Source: ZC4RG30 sp046047615
Lineage (GTDB): Bacteria; Pseudomonadota; Gammaproteobacteria; Steroidobacterales; Steroidobacteraceae
Assembly: GCA_046047615.1 (NCBI GenBank)
Contig: JBJOHO010000012.1
Location: forward strand, 28,208-92,207
DNA: 64,000 nucleotides
Direction: 5' to 3'
In this document: in pieces, positions 8,387 through 16,969 of the stretch
Numbering within the stretch: the first letter of the stretch is position 1
Layout of the letters: every line of letters begins with the position of its first letter
The notes under the pieces: model-generated
The model's input: only the letters and a program-made list of their open reading frames with translations
Database searches by the model: none
Told to the model about the DNA's origin: nothing
Made by a program: the position numbers and the translations under genes

Positions 8387-8490
8387 CGTCTGCATGCGCA
8401 CGAGCGCGCAGCCGGGCACGCCTTGCCGCCTACATGCGCACCAACGCGTACCCCCGCACGCCTCTACGCCTACATGCGGACAAGCGCAGC
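8387..8490. repeat. 40-bp imperfect tandem repeat at the fabH 3' end
   Basis: Three copies of a unit with exact 40-bp period: TGCATGCGCACGAGCGCG at 8391, TACATGCGCACCAACGCG at 8431 and TACATGCGGACAAGCGCAG at 8471. The last copy is the genuine end of fabH (codons for ALVRM and the TAG); the two others lie beyond the stop codon and have diverged. The array fills most of the gap between the lipoprotein terminator and fabH. Confidence 0.8.
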
Positions 8491-9435
8491 GCCCCACGTG
8501 AAGCCGCCGCCGAAGGCCTCGAGCAGCACCAGGTCGCCCTTGCGGATGCGCCCGTCGCGAACACCGGCGTCCAAGGCCAGCGGCACCGAGGCCGCCGAGG
8601 TATTGCCGTGGTCCTGCACCGTCACGATGACGTTTTCCATCGGCATGTCGAGTTTCTTCGCCACCGCCTGGATGATGCGGATGTTGGCCTGGTGCGGCAC
8701 CAGCCACTTGATGTCCGACTTCTGCAGGTGGTTGGCCTCGAGCACTTCGTCGACCACGCCACCCAACATGGTGACGGCCACCTTGAACACCTCGCGACCG
8801 GCCATGCGGATCACGGCGCGGTTGCCCGTGCCTGGCTCATAGCCCTTCGAGATGCCACCGGTGCAATAGAGCAGGTCCTGGTAGGAACCGTCCGCGTGCA
8901 GGTGCGTGGAGATGATCCCCTGCTCCGCCGACGGTTCGAGGACCACGGCACCGGCACCGTCGGCAAACAGGATGGCCGTGGTGCGGTCGTTGAAGTCGGT
9001 GATGCGGGTCAGCGTCTCGGACCCGACCACCAGGGCACGACGCGCCTCTCCCGCACGCACGAACTTGTCGGCCACGGAAAGTGCGTACAGGAAACTGCTG
9101 CACGCTGCCTCGACGCTGAAGGCCGCACCACCGCGGCAGCCGAGCCGTGCCTGCAGCATGGCTCCGGCATTGGGAAAAACCAGATCGGGCGTGGTGGTAC
9201 CAAACACGATCAGGTCGATGGTGGCGGGATCGACTCCTGCGGCCTCGATCGCCCGGCGCGCAGCCTGCTCGGCCATGGAGACGGTGGTTTCACCCTCCGC
9301 CGCGTAGTGGCGTCGCTGGATGCCGGTGCGCTCGCGGATCCATTCGTCCGAGGTCTCCATCACCTTCTCGAGATCGGTGTTGTGGACCACGCGCTCCGGC
9401 AGGTAGGAACCGGTGCCGGTGATTCTGGAGTACAT
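8470..9435 (-). CDS. fabH: 3-oxoacyl-ACP synthase III (KAS III)
   Basis: A 321-residue FabH, which condenses acetyl-CoA (or other acyl-CoA) with malonyl-ACP to start fatty-acid synthesis. The catalytic triad is present: Cys112 in AACSSFLYAL, His in VPHQANIR and Asn in DHGNTSAAS. ATG 9435 gives the family start MYSRITGTGSYLPERVV. It follows rpmF but with a hairpin between them, and plsX, which usually lies between these two, is absent. fabD, fabG and acpP do not follow; the next gene is the convergent lipoprotein. Confidence 0.96.
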   Translation of the reverse strand: MYSRITGTGSYLPERVVHNTDLEKVMETSDEWIRERTGIQRRHYAAEGETTVSMAEQAARRAIEAAGVDPATIDLIVFGTTTPDLVFPNAGAMLQARLGCRGGAAFSVEAACSSFLYALSVADKFVRAGEARRALVVGSETLTRITDFNDRTTAILFADGAGAVVLEPSAEQGIISTHLHADGSYQDLLYCTGGISKGYEPGTGNRAVIRMAGREVFKVAVTMLGGVVDEVLEANHLQKSDIKWLVPHQANIRIIQAVAKKLDMPMENVIVTVQDHGNTSAASVPLALDAGVRDGRIRKGDLVLLEAFGGGFTWGAALVRM

Positions 9436-9455
9436 GTTTGTTGTTCTCGTGACGC

Positions 9456-9486
9456 AAAACGCCCATTGCAGCAACTGCAATGGGCG
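9456..9486 (-). terminator. Terminator/attenuator hairpin between rpmF and fabH
   Basis: An 11-bp perfect inverted repeat (CGCCCATTGCA / TGCAATGGGCG, 5-base loop) is followed on the minus strand by TTTTGCG. It lies 69 bp after rpmF and 21 bp before the fabH start, so it could terminate part of the yceD-rpmF transcript or adjust fabH expression. The short T-run suggests incomplete termination. Confidence 0.7.
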
Positions 9487-9555
9487 CGCGGTTCAACCGG
9501 CGGCCGTGCCGTCTGCTGCGCGTTCCGGGAACACGCGCAGGCCGGCAGGTCGCTG

Positions 9556-9750
9556 TTACTCCTGGTCCTCGGCCTCGGGCGCCTTGGCGATGACGCGCTT
9601 GCCGCGGTAGAAACCGTCCGGCGTGACGCGGTGACGCAGGTGGGTCTCCCCGGATTGCGGGTCGACCGACAGCGCCGGCGTGGTGAGGGCATCGTGCGAA
9701 CGATGCATGCCGCGCTTGGACGGCGTCTTGCGACTCTTCTGGACGGCCAT
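9556..9750 (-). CDS. rpmF: 50S ribosomal protein L32
   Basis: A 64-residue L32 starting MAVQKSRKTPSKRGMHRSHD, a signature of the family, with an extended acidic end (KAPEAEDQE). It lacks the four zinc-ligand cysteines of the C+ form (the centre reads GETHLRHRVTPDGFYRGKRV). It lies 18 bp after yceD, the usual pairing, and upstream of fabH. Confidence 0.97.
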   Translation of the reverse strand: MAVQKSRKTPSKRGMHRSHDALTTPALSVDPQSGETHLRHRVTPDGFYRGKRVIAKAPEAEDQE

Positions 9751-9768
9751 GTGATCGGTTCTCCTGAC

Positions 9769-10287
9769 TCAGCTGTCGCGACGACCCATCAGGCCGGCAA
9801 GCGCAGCAAACGGTCTCTGCACATCATCCCGTGACGTTTCCGCCTCGGGGGTTTCCACGCGCCCGGCACACCCTTCGCCTTCCGCATGCAGCGGCGCGAA
9901 CGGCAGCGCGAGCAGCAGTTCTTCCTCCACCAGTTCGGCAGGCCGCAAGCGGCCTTCCGCAGCGATGAGGACCTCGGCATCGGCTGGTACGCGCTCCGCC
10001 TCGTTTTCGGAGGTGGGCAGGTACACCAGCGATCTCCCTTCGAGCCGCAGCCGCAGCGGCCCGAAGCAGCGCTGGCAAGCCAGCGTGACTTCGGCCGAGG
10101 CTTCGACCTGCGCCGCGGGAAAACCCGACCGGCGCTCGAAACGGATATCGCCCCGTGCCGTGCCTGTGGTGGCGGCCAGACCACTGGCCAGCCGCTCCAG
10201 GCGCGCGACGGGGACTTCAATGGACAGGCGGGCGGCCTCGTCGGCCAGCACCGTGATGTCTCGAAGTCTGGACCCGTCGTCCGGCAT
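9769..10287 (-). CDS. yceD: YceD family protein (DUF177)
   Basis: A 172-residue DUF177/YceD protein, associated in bacteria and plants with 23S rRNA accumulation; its molecular role is unsettled. The conserved CQRC pair is followed by strands typical of the family (LEGRSLVYLP) and an acidic patch (VEEELLLALPFAPLH). It is first gene of yceD-rpmF, possibly reading on to fabH. The start chosen is ATG 10287; a good sigma70 promoter ends so close upstream that the transcript would be leaderless or nearly so. Confidence 0.9.
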   Translation of the reverse strand: MPDDGSRLRDITVLADEAARLSIEVPVARLERLASGLAATTGTARGDIRFERRSGFPAAQVEASAEVTLACQRCFGPLRLRLEGRSLVYLPTSENEAERVPADAEVLIAAEGRLRPAELVEEELLLALPFAPLHAEGEGCAGRVETPEAETSRDDVQRPFAALAGLMGRRDS

Positions 10288-10296
10288 GGGGCGCGT

Positions 10297-10325
10297 ATCA
10301 TAGGTTCGCGATCCGCCCAAGTCAA
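10297..10325 (-). promoter_or_regulatory. Sigma70 promoter of yceD-rpmF
   Basis: On the minus strand: -35 TTGACT (10320-10325), 17-bp spacer, -10 TATGAT (10297-10302). The expected transcription start is near 10290, within about 3 nt of the yceD ATG at 10287. Confidence 0.75.
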
Positions 10326-10352
10326 AACACAAGCCATAACAAGGCGCTGCCC

Positions 10353-10943
10353 ATGCCACACCCGCCCCTGCTGCTGGCGTCCACCTCGGCCTACCGCCGC
10401 GAACTCCTGGCGAGGCTGCAGCAGCCTTTCGAATGTATCGCGCCAGAGGTTGATGAGACTCCGCGTGACCTTGAGTCGCCCGCGGACCGCGCACTGCGGC
10501 TGGCCATCGCCAAAGCCGAAGCAGTCTTCGCAGTGCGTCCGGACGCGGTCGTGATCGGCAGCGACCAGGTGGCCAGCCTGGGCGAGGCGCCGGAGGCACG
10601 GATCCTGCGCAAGCCGGGCACCCCGGAGCGCTGGCGGACCCAACTGGAGGCGCTCAGCGGCCGCGTGGTGCGCTTCGATACGGCCGTGTGCCTGCGATGG
10701 CCCGGAGGCCGGCAGGCACACACCGACCTGACACGCGTGCATTTCCGCGCCCTGTCGGCCACCGACATCGAACACTACATGGCGCGCGAACCCGCCCTGG
10801 ACTGCGCCGGTGGCTTCAAGTGCGAGGGCCTGGGCATCAGCCTGATGGACCGCCTGGAAACCGCCGACCCGACCGCGCTGGTCGGCCTACCGCTGATCTG
10901 GCTTGCCGGCGCGCTTCGGGCGACCGGCAGGCCGGTCCCCTGA
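10353..10943 (+). CDS. Maf/YceF nucleoside triphosphate pyrophosphatase
   Basis: A 196-residue Maf-family house-cleaning pyrophosphatase. It has the phosphate-binding start LLLASTSAYRRELLARL, an acidic pair in VDETP, the GSDQVA motif typical of the YceF (7-methyl-GTP) subgroup and the C-terminal PLIWL segment. Divergent from yceD, 65 bp away. The last 57 bp overlap the 3' end of rluC on the other strand. Assignment to the YceF rather than the YhdE subgroup rests on SDQVA. Confidence 0.92.
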   Translation: MPHPPLLLASTSAYRRELLARLQQPFECIAPEVDETPRDLESPADRALRLAIAKAEAVFAVRPDAVVIGSDQVASLGEAPEARILRKPGTPERWRTQLEALSGRVVRFDTAVCLRWPGGRQAHTDLTRVHFRALSATDIEHYMAREPALDCAGGFKCEGLGISLMDRLETADPTALVGLPLIWLAGALRATGRPVP

Positions 10944-12137
10944 CGGGCGCTTGCCCGCGCGTTGCGCCGACCGACGTGCGGCAAGCGTGGCGCCGCGGCC
11001 TTGTGGCAGGTCTGCACGCTTGCGGGCTGCAGGATTGGCAGCACCCGGACGCTTCTTCGCCGACTTCTTCTTCTTGGGTGCCTTGGGCTCCAGCCCGCGG
11101 GCACGCACCGGCGATGCCAGACGCGCGCCACCGCGTGGCCGCAACTTGCCCGACGCCGATGCCGACGCCAGGCGGTCCAGGAAATCTTTCAGATCGGCCG
11201 GCAACGGCGCGCTGACGCTGACGTCCACGTGGCGCTCTGGATCCTCATAGCCGACGCTGTGTGCATGCAGGAACAGGCGCGACAGCCCCAGTGCGGCCAT
11301 CTGCTCATTGAACGCCGGATCCCCGTACTTGTCGTCGCCGGCCAGAGGATGGCCGGCATACTGCGCGTGCACGCGGATCTGGTGGGTGCGGCCCGTGAGC
11401 AACTGCACCTCCACCAGCGTCGCCAGGTTGCCGAAGAACTGCACCACGCGGAACTCGCTGGCGGCCATCTTGCCGTGCGGCGACACGCGCACCGTGCGCT
11501 CGCCACCAGAGCGGCCCTCGGTATCCAGGGGAGCATCGATGCGCTTGACCCCCAGTTCCCATTTGCCGCGCAGCAGTGCGAGATAACGTTTGTCGAAAGC
11601 GTCCTCGCGCAGCAGCGCATGCAGGCTGCGCAGGGTGGAGCGTTTGCGGGCCACCAGCAGGCAACCGCTGGTGTCGCGGTCCAGCCGGTGGACCAACTCG
11701 AGCGTCTCGCCCGGCCGGGCTGCCCGCAGGGCTTCAATGACCCCGAAGCTCAGGCCGCTGCCACCATGCACCGCCAGGCCAGAGGGCTTGTCGAGCACCA
11801 GCAGACGTTCATCTTCATGGATGACAGCTCCCTGGACCTGCTCCTGCAGCCGCAGCGGCACGGGGCGCGGCCGGCTGGCCTGCTCTTCCTGGCGTTGGTG
11901 AGGTGGAATCCGCAGGCTGTCGCCCTCGGCCACCCGCTCATCGCCCTTGACCCGCCGGCCATTGAGGCGCACCTCACCGCGACGCAGCAACCGGAACAGA
12001 TGGCTGCGTGGCATGGTGGGCAACAGGCGCGTCAGCACCTTGTCCAGGCGCTGGCTGGCGTCCTCCGCCCCCAGGACCAGGGTCCGCGCCGGCACATGCG
12101 TGCCGGAAGTCTCGGTATCGGGGGTCAAGTCGCTCAT
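10887..12137 (-). CDS. rluC: 23S rRNA pseudouridine synthase RluC-type, long basic tail
   Basis: A 416-residue RluA-family pseudouridine synthase. The N-terminal S4 RNA-binding domain (QRLDKVLTRLLP...RLLRRGEVRLNGRRVK) is followed by the catalytic domain with the Asp in HRLDRDTSGCLL and GRTHQIRVHAQYAGHPLAGD. RluC modifies U955, U2504 and U2580 in E. coli. Odd: about 90 residues beyond the catalytic domain form a Lys/Arg/Pro/Ala-rich tail (KKKKSAKKRPG and similar), probably disordered and RNA-binding. The final 57 bp are antisense to maf. It is divergent from rne, the arrangement known from E. coli. Confidence 0.94.
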   Translation of the reverse strand: MSDLTPDTETSGTHVPARTLVLGAEDASQRLDKVLTRLLPTMPRSHLFRLLRRGEVRLNGRRVKGDERVAEGDSLRIPPHQRQEEQASRPRPVPLRLQEQVQGAVIHEDERLLVLDKPSGLAVHGGSGLSFGVIEALRAARPGETLELVHRLDRDTSGCLLVARKRSTLRSLHALLREDAFDKRYLALLRGKWELGVKRIDAPLDTEGRSGGERTVRVSPHGKMAASEFRVVQFFGNLATLVEVQLLTGRTHQIRVHAQYAGHPLAGDDKYGDPAFNEQMAALGLSRLFLHAHSVGYEDPERHVDVSVSAPLPADLKDFLDRLASASASGKLRPRGGARLASPVRARGLEPKAPKKKKSAKKRPGAANPAARKRADLPQGRGATLAARRSAQRAGKRPSGDRPAGRPKRAGKPDQR

Positions 12138-12552
12138 ATGGCAAATGCCGGTGTATAGTCCATGGGTCGCAGCGGCCCGCGAGCAGCACCTGCCACCCGG
12201 CAGTCGCTCCAGGGCAGTGCGCCACGACGCGGCGAATGCCGCATGTTAGTTGGTCCCGGCTAGCCGGGCCATCGAATCCGGCCGATCAGGTCGCAACGCG
12301 GGGTCAGGGCCACCAACGGCACGCCCCGCCAGCCTGGCGGTCAGCAGAGAACCAAGAAGGTCGCTGGCACGTCGCCCCTCCGGCGCCGTGACCGCTCCGG
12401 AAGAACGCCAGTGTTGCTCGTCCTCCTCGCGCTCCTACACGGTTTTGTGGTGCCCCACACGGCGCCCTGCTGCACTTCCCGGCTCGTTGCCGCACGCGCC
12501 CGCGTGCGTGCGTCCGCCTCCTCGGCCACTCACCCCGGATTGAGTGGAACCC
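12138..12552 (+). promoter_or_regulatory. rne 5' leader and divergent rluC/rne control region
   Basis: A 415-bp stretch without a convincing gene. It should hold the divergent promoters for rluC and rne and a long rne leader. Hairpins visible on the plus strand: TGTGG-TGCC-CCACA near 12444-12457, GCACGCG-CC-CGCGTGC at 12492-12507, and CCACTCA-N8-TGAGTGG at 12526-12547. E. coli rne is autoregulated through structures in its long leader; the same is inferred here from position and structure, not from sequence similarity. No promoter could be placed with confidence. Confidence 0.55.
12526..12547 (+). promoter_or_regulatory. Hairpin over the rne ribosome-binding region
   Basis: A perfect 7-bp stem (CCACTCA 12526-12532, TGAGTGG 12541-12547) with an 8-base loop ends 5 bases before the rne ATG at 12553. 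The only purine-rich candidate for a ribosome site (GAGTGGAA) is in its right arm, so folding would hide it. Confidence 0.6.
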
Positions 12553-15177
12553 ATGAAAAGAATGCTTGTGAACGCGACCCAGCAGGAAGAGCTGCGCGTC
12601 GCACTCGTCGACGGCCAGAAGCTCTACGACCTGTCGCTGGAGATCCCGTCCAAGGAGCAGAAGAAGGCTAACGTCTACAAGGCGCGCATCGCGCGCGTCG
12701 AGCCCTCGCTCGAAGCCTGCTTCGTCGATTACGGCGCCCAGCGCCACGGTTTCCTGCCGCTGAAGGAAATCGCCAAGGAATACTTCCGGCCGGGCGTGGC
12801 CCAGAACCGGCCGATCCGCGAACTGGTCGCCGAGGGCCAGGAAATCGTCGTGCAGGTGGAAAAGGAGGAGCGTGGCAACAAGGGTGCCGCCCTCACCACC
12901 TTCATCAGCCTCGCGGGCCGTTTCCTCGTGCTGATGCCCAACAATCCCCGCGGTGGCGGCGTGTCGCGGCGCATCGAGGGCGAAGACCGCGAGCAGATGC
13001 GCGACACCATGGCGCAGCTGCAGATCCCGGATGGCATGGGCGCCATCATCCGCACCGCCGGCGTGGGCCGCTCCGCCCCCGAGTTGCAGTGGGACCTCGA
13101 CAACCTCAAGACGCAGTGGGAAGCCATCGCCGCCGCCATCAGCGCGCGTCCGGCGCCCTTCCTCGTCTACCAGGAAAGCGACGCCGTCACGCGCGCGCTG
13201 CGCGACTACCTCACCGACGACATCGGCGAAATCCTGGTCGATGACGCCGGGGCGTTCCAGAAGGCCCAGGAATACATGCAGCGGTTCATGCCGCCCGAGG
13301 CCCTGCGGCAGCTGAAGCTCTACAACGAAGACGTGCCGCTGTTCACGCGCTTCCAGATCGAGAACCAGATCGAGTCGGCCTACGCCCACAAGGTGCAGCT
13401 GCCCTCGGGGGGCTCGCTGGTCATCGACTATACCGAGGCGCTGGTCTCCATCGACATCAATTCGGCGCGTGCCACGCGTGGCGCCGACATCGAGACCACC
13501 GCCTTCAACACCAACCTCGAGGCCGCGGACGAGATCGCGCGCCAGCTGCGCATCCGCGACGCCGGCGGCCTGATCGTCATCGACTTCATCGACATGGAGT
13601 CGAGCAAGAACCAGCGCGAGGTCGAGGAACGCCTGCGCGAGGCCGTCAAGCAGGACCGCGCCCGCATCCAGATCGGTCGATTGTCGCGCTTTGGCCTGAT
13701 GGAAATGTCGCGCCAGCGCCTGCGGCCGAGCCTCGGCGAAAGCAGCCATCTCAGCTGCCCCCGCTGCAACGGTGTCGGCAACATCCGCAGCGTCGAGTCG
13801 ATGGCCCTGTCGATCCTGCGCCTCGTCGGCGAAGACGCCCGCAAGGACCGCACCTCACGCCTGGTGGTGCAGGTGCCAGTCTCGGTCGCCACCTACCTGA
13901 TGAACGAAAAGCGCGATGCACTGCGGGCCATCGAGTCGCGCAGCGGCATCGACATCCTGCTGGTCCCCAACCCGAACATCGAGACGCCGGAATACACGAT
14001 CCGGCGCGTCCGCGACGATGAGGTCGGTCTGGTCGAGAACAGCCAGGCCAGCTACCGCATGCCGACGCCGCCGCCGCAGCCGGACCTTGCGCTGCAGGGC
14101 CAGAAGCCGGCCCCGCCGCCAGTGGCCGCCGTGGCCCCGATCATGCCCAGCACGCCCGCACCGCAGACCGCGGAGCCCGTGACCGCAGCGGCACCAGCGG
14201 CACCTGCCGCGCCACCGCGCGTCGGGGGCAGCTTCTGGTCCCGCCTCAAGTACGTGCTCTTCGACCTCGAGACCCCGGACACAGGCGGGACGCACAAGGA
14301 CAGCCGCGCGGGCAAGCCGGAGCGCCAGGGGCGGCGCGACGGCCGGGGTGGTGGTCCGCGCGACGGGCGTGACCGCGACGGACGTCGGGGGGGCCGTGGT
14401 CCGCGCGATGGCGACCGTGAGGAGCGGGGCCAAAGGGAAGAGCGTGGATCGCGCGAGGAGCGTGGCGGCCGCGGTGATCGTGGTGACCGCAACGAGCGTG
14501 GTGAGCGTCGTGACGGCCGAAAGGACGAACGCGGACCGCGCGAAGAGCGCGGACCGAAGGAAGAACGTGCGGGCGGCGCACGCGAGGAACGTCGCGAGCG
14601 CCAGCCCCGTGAGGGGCGCAAGGACGAGCGCCGTGATGACCGGAGCCCGAAGCCGGAAGCCGCGCCTCCTCCAGCCCCACCGCCGGTAGCCGTGAACCCC
14701 GCCGAGGCGATGGTGGCTATGCCCGTCGACACGGCTGTGCCGGCGGACGGAACCACGGGTGCTCCCACCGAGGGCGAGCGTACGCGACGTTCACGCCGTG
14801 GCGGCCGGCGCCGCCGGGGCCGCGGCCGTGAGGAATCGGCGGGAACCGAACTCGCCGCTGACATCGCCGAGGCCAGCAGCGAGAGCACGCCCCCCGCAGG
14901 CCAACAGGAAAGCCTGTTCGCCGAACCGTCATCGGTGCCCGAGGTCGAGGCGATCGAACTGCCCGTGCAGTCAGACCCGGATCAGCCGCTCGTATCGTGG
15001 TCCGCGCCCGTCACGCAGCGAGTGAGCCTGGCCTTGAACGACGAGCCGGAGCAGCATGCCGCCGGATCACCCATTGCCTCCGAACCGGCGATGCCTGTCA
15101 CGGAAGCTGCGGTGGAGAGCAACGGCGCTGTGGAACAATGGCCGGCCGACAGCCCGTTCCGCGAAGGCGGGCGCTGA
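12553..15177 (+). CDS. rne: Ribonuclease E
   Basis: An 874-residue RNase E, the endonuclease that starts mRNA decay and processes rRNA and tRNA. ATG 12553 gives MKRMLVNATQQEELRVALVDGQKLYDL, nearly the E. coli start. The catalytic half has the S1 domain (about residues 35-125), the metal-binding aspartates in SIDINSARATRG and GGLIVIDFIDM, and the Zn-link CPRC at 402-405. From about residue 500 the protein is Pro/Ala-rich, then a long RDGR/REERG-repeat stretch and an RRSRRGGRRRRGRG patch, then an acidic end: a disordered RNA-binding scaffold, shorter than in E. coli (1061 residues). Divergent from rluC. Confidence 0.96.
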   Translation: MKRMLVNATQQEELRVALVDGQKLYDLSLEIPSKEQKKANVYKARIARVEPSLEACFVDYGAQRHGFLPLKEIAKEYFRPGVAQNRPIRELVAEGQEIVVQVEKEERGNKGAALTTFISLAGRFLVLMPNNPRGGGVSRRIEGEDREQMRDTMAQLQIPDGMGAIIRTAGVGRSAPELQWDLDNLKTQWEAIAAAISARPAPFLVYQESDAVTRALRDYLTDDIGEILVDDAGAFQKAQEYMQRFMPPEALRQLKLYNEDVPLFTRFQIENQIESAYAHKVQLPSGGSLVIDYTEALVSIDINSARATRGADIETTAFNTNLEAADEIARQLRIRDAGGLIVIDFIDMESSKNQREVEERLREAVKQDRARIQIGRLSRFGLMEMSRQRLRPSLGESSHLSCPRCNGVGNIRSVESMALSILRLVGEDARKDRTSRLVVQVPVSVATYLMNEKRDALRAIESRSGIDILLVPNPNIETPEYTIRRVRDDEVGLVENSQASYRMPTPPPQPDLALQGQKPAPPPVAAVAPIMPSTPAPQTAEPVTAAAPAAPAAPPRVGGSFWSRLKYVLFDLETPDTGGTHKDSRAGKPERQGRRDGRGGGPRDGRDRDGRRGGRGPRDGDREERGQREERGSREERGGRGDRGDRNERGERRDGRKDERGPREERGPKEERAGGAREERRERQPREGRKDERRDDRSPKPEAAPPPAPPPVAVNPAEAMVAMPVDTAVPADGTTGAPTEGERTRRSRRGGRRRRGRGREESAGTELAADIAEASSESTPPAGQQESLFAEPSSVPEVEAIELPVQSDPDQPLVSWSAPVTQRVSLALNDEPEQHAAGSPIASEPAMPVTEAAVESNGAVEQWPADSPFREGGR

Positions 15178-15200
15178 AACCGCCCACGGCTCTGCCCAGC

Positions 15201-15227
15201 CCGCCATCCCGCGTCATGGGATGGCGG
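15201..15227. terminator. Stem-loop after rne
   Basis: A perfect 10-bp stem (CCGCCATCCC / GGGATGGCGG, 7-base loop) lies 23 bp after the rne stop. No T-run follows on either strand, so it may be a weak or Rho-assisted terminator or a 3'-end stabiliser. Confidence 0.6.
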
Positions 15228-15284
15228 CCGGCTTCCTGAGGACGGGTCGCTCATCGCCGGCGTCCACAGAGTCGGACGCCCGCG

Positions 15285-15977
15285 CTACGGGGCCAACAGG
15301 CGCCGTGGCACCGGTTCGGTCCGGTGCGTGACTGAACTGAACAGCACTGCCGCGAACAGGGCGTGCATGGCGGCGCGGAACACCAGGATGACGAGCAACG
15401 ACGACACCGGCATTTCGGCGGTGGCGTCGCCGAACACGGTGGCACGCCCATGCTGCACCTCGCCAATCAGGCCAATGGCCAGCACTGCCTGGAAAACCGA
15501 CAGCGCAACCAGACCCCGCGCGACAGGCGAGCGGACAGTCCGGGCGATGTGCCCAAACTCCCGCGCGATGGCCACGGACAGAATGGCCAGCACGATGAGG
15601 ACTGCCATCAAGGCCTCGTCGCTGGCCGGCAGCGCGCTGCGCAGCGCCAGGAACATCAACACGGCAGCCAGCCAGGCCACGGCCAGCGGGCGCGTCAAGT
15701 CACTGCCTTTGTTGAACTCCCGTACGGCGAGCAGGCTGGCCACCAGGCCACCCAGGGCCGCACCAACATAGACCGTGTCCCAGACGACCGACTCCCCTGC
15801 CCTGGAGGCTGCAATGGGCGCACAAGCCATGGTAGCCATGCCCTGCAGCGTCGCCCCCAGACCCCACAGACGGGCCGGGGCAGGCTGCCCAAGACGCCTC
15901 GACAGCAGGCACCAGAGGGCCGCCATGACGAGGAAGCCGGCACCGATCAACAAATGCCCATGCGCGTAAGGGAGCAA
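15285..15977 (-). CDS. Hypothetical multipass membrane protein (about 7 TM)
   Basis: A 230-residue integral membrane protein not recognised as a named family. Hydrophobic stretches suggest about seven helices (for example LLIGAGFLVMAALWCLL, AVAWLAAVLMFLALR, LMAVLIVLAILSVAIA, GLVALSVFQAVLAIGLIG, SLLVILVFRAAMHALFAAVLF). The pattern resembles the sensory membrane halves found in front of GGDEF domains, but no cytoplasmic output domain follows. An in-frame TGA lies four codons upstream, so the start is TTG at 15977 or slightly inside. It stands alone between rne and aguB. Confidence 0.6.
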   Translation of the reverse strand: MLPYAHGHLLIGAGFLVMAALWCLLSRRLGQPAPARLWGLGATLQGMATMACAPIAASRAGESVVWDTVYVGAALGGLVASLLAVREFNKGSDLTRPLAVAWLAAVLMFLALRSALPASDEALMAVLIVLAILSVAIAREFGHIARTVRSPVARGLVALSVFQAVLAIGLIGEVQHGRATVFGDATAEMPVSSLLVILVFRAAMHALFAAVLFSSVTHRTEPVPRRLLAP

Positions 15978-16030
15978 GCGCGGTTCCGGTCAGGATGGCG
16001 ATGACCCGAGTATGGACGCGTCCGGCGAAG

Positions 16031-16965
<935 letters not shown>

Positions 16966-16969
<4 letters not shown>

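Noticed and set aside
12150..12160. GTGTATAGT / ACTATACAC as -10 boxes for rne and rluC
   Set aside because: TATA-like sequence is readable on both strands but no matching -35 was found at 16-18 bp for either direction.
12304..13749. 481-codon open frame antisense to the catalytic half of rne
   Set aside because: It mirrors the most conserved part of RNase E and runs through its leader; no domain seen.
14330..14660. Degenerate GC-rich repeats in rne as a CRISPR or mobile repeat
   Set aside because: They are in-frame codons for Arg/Glu/Gly repeats, vary in length and continue the RNase E reading frame.
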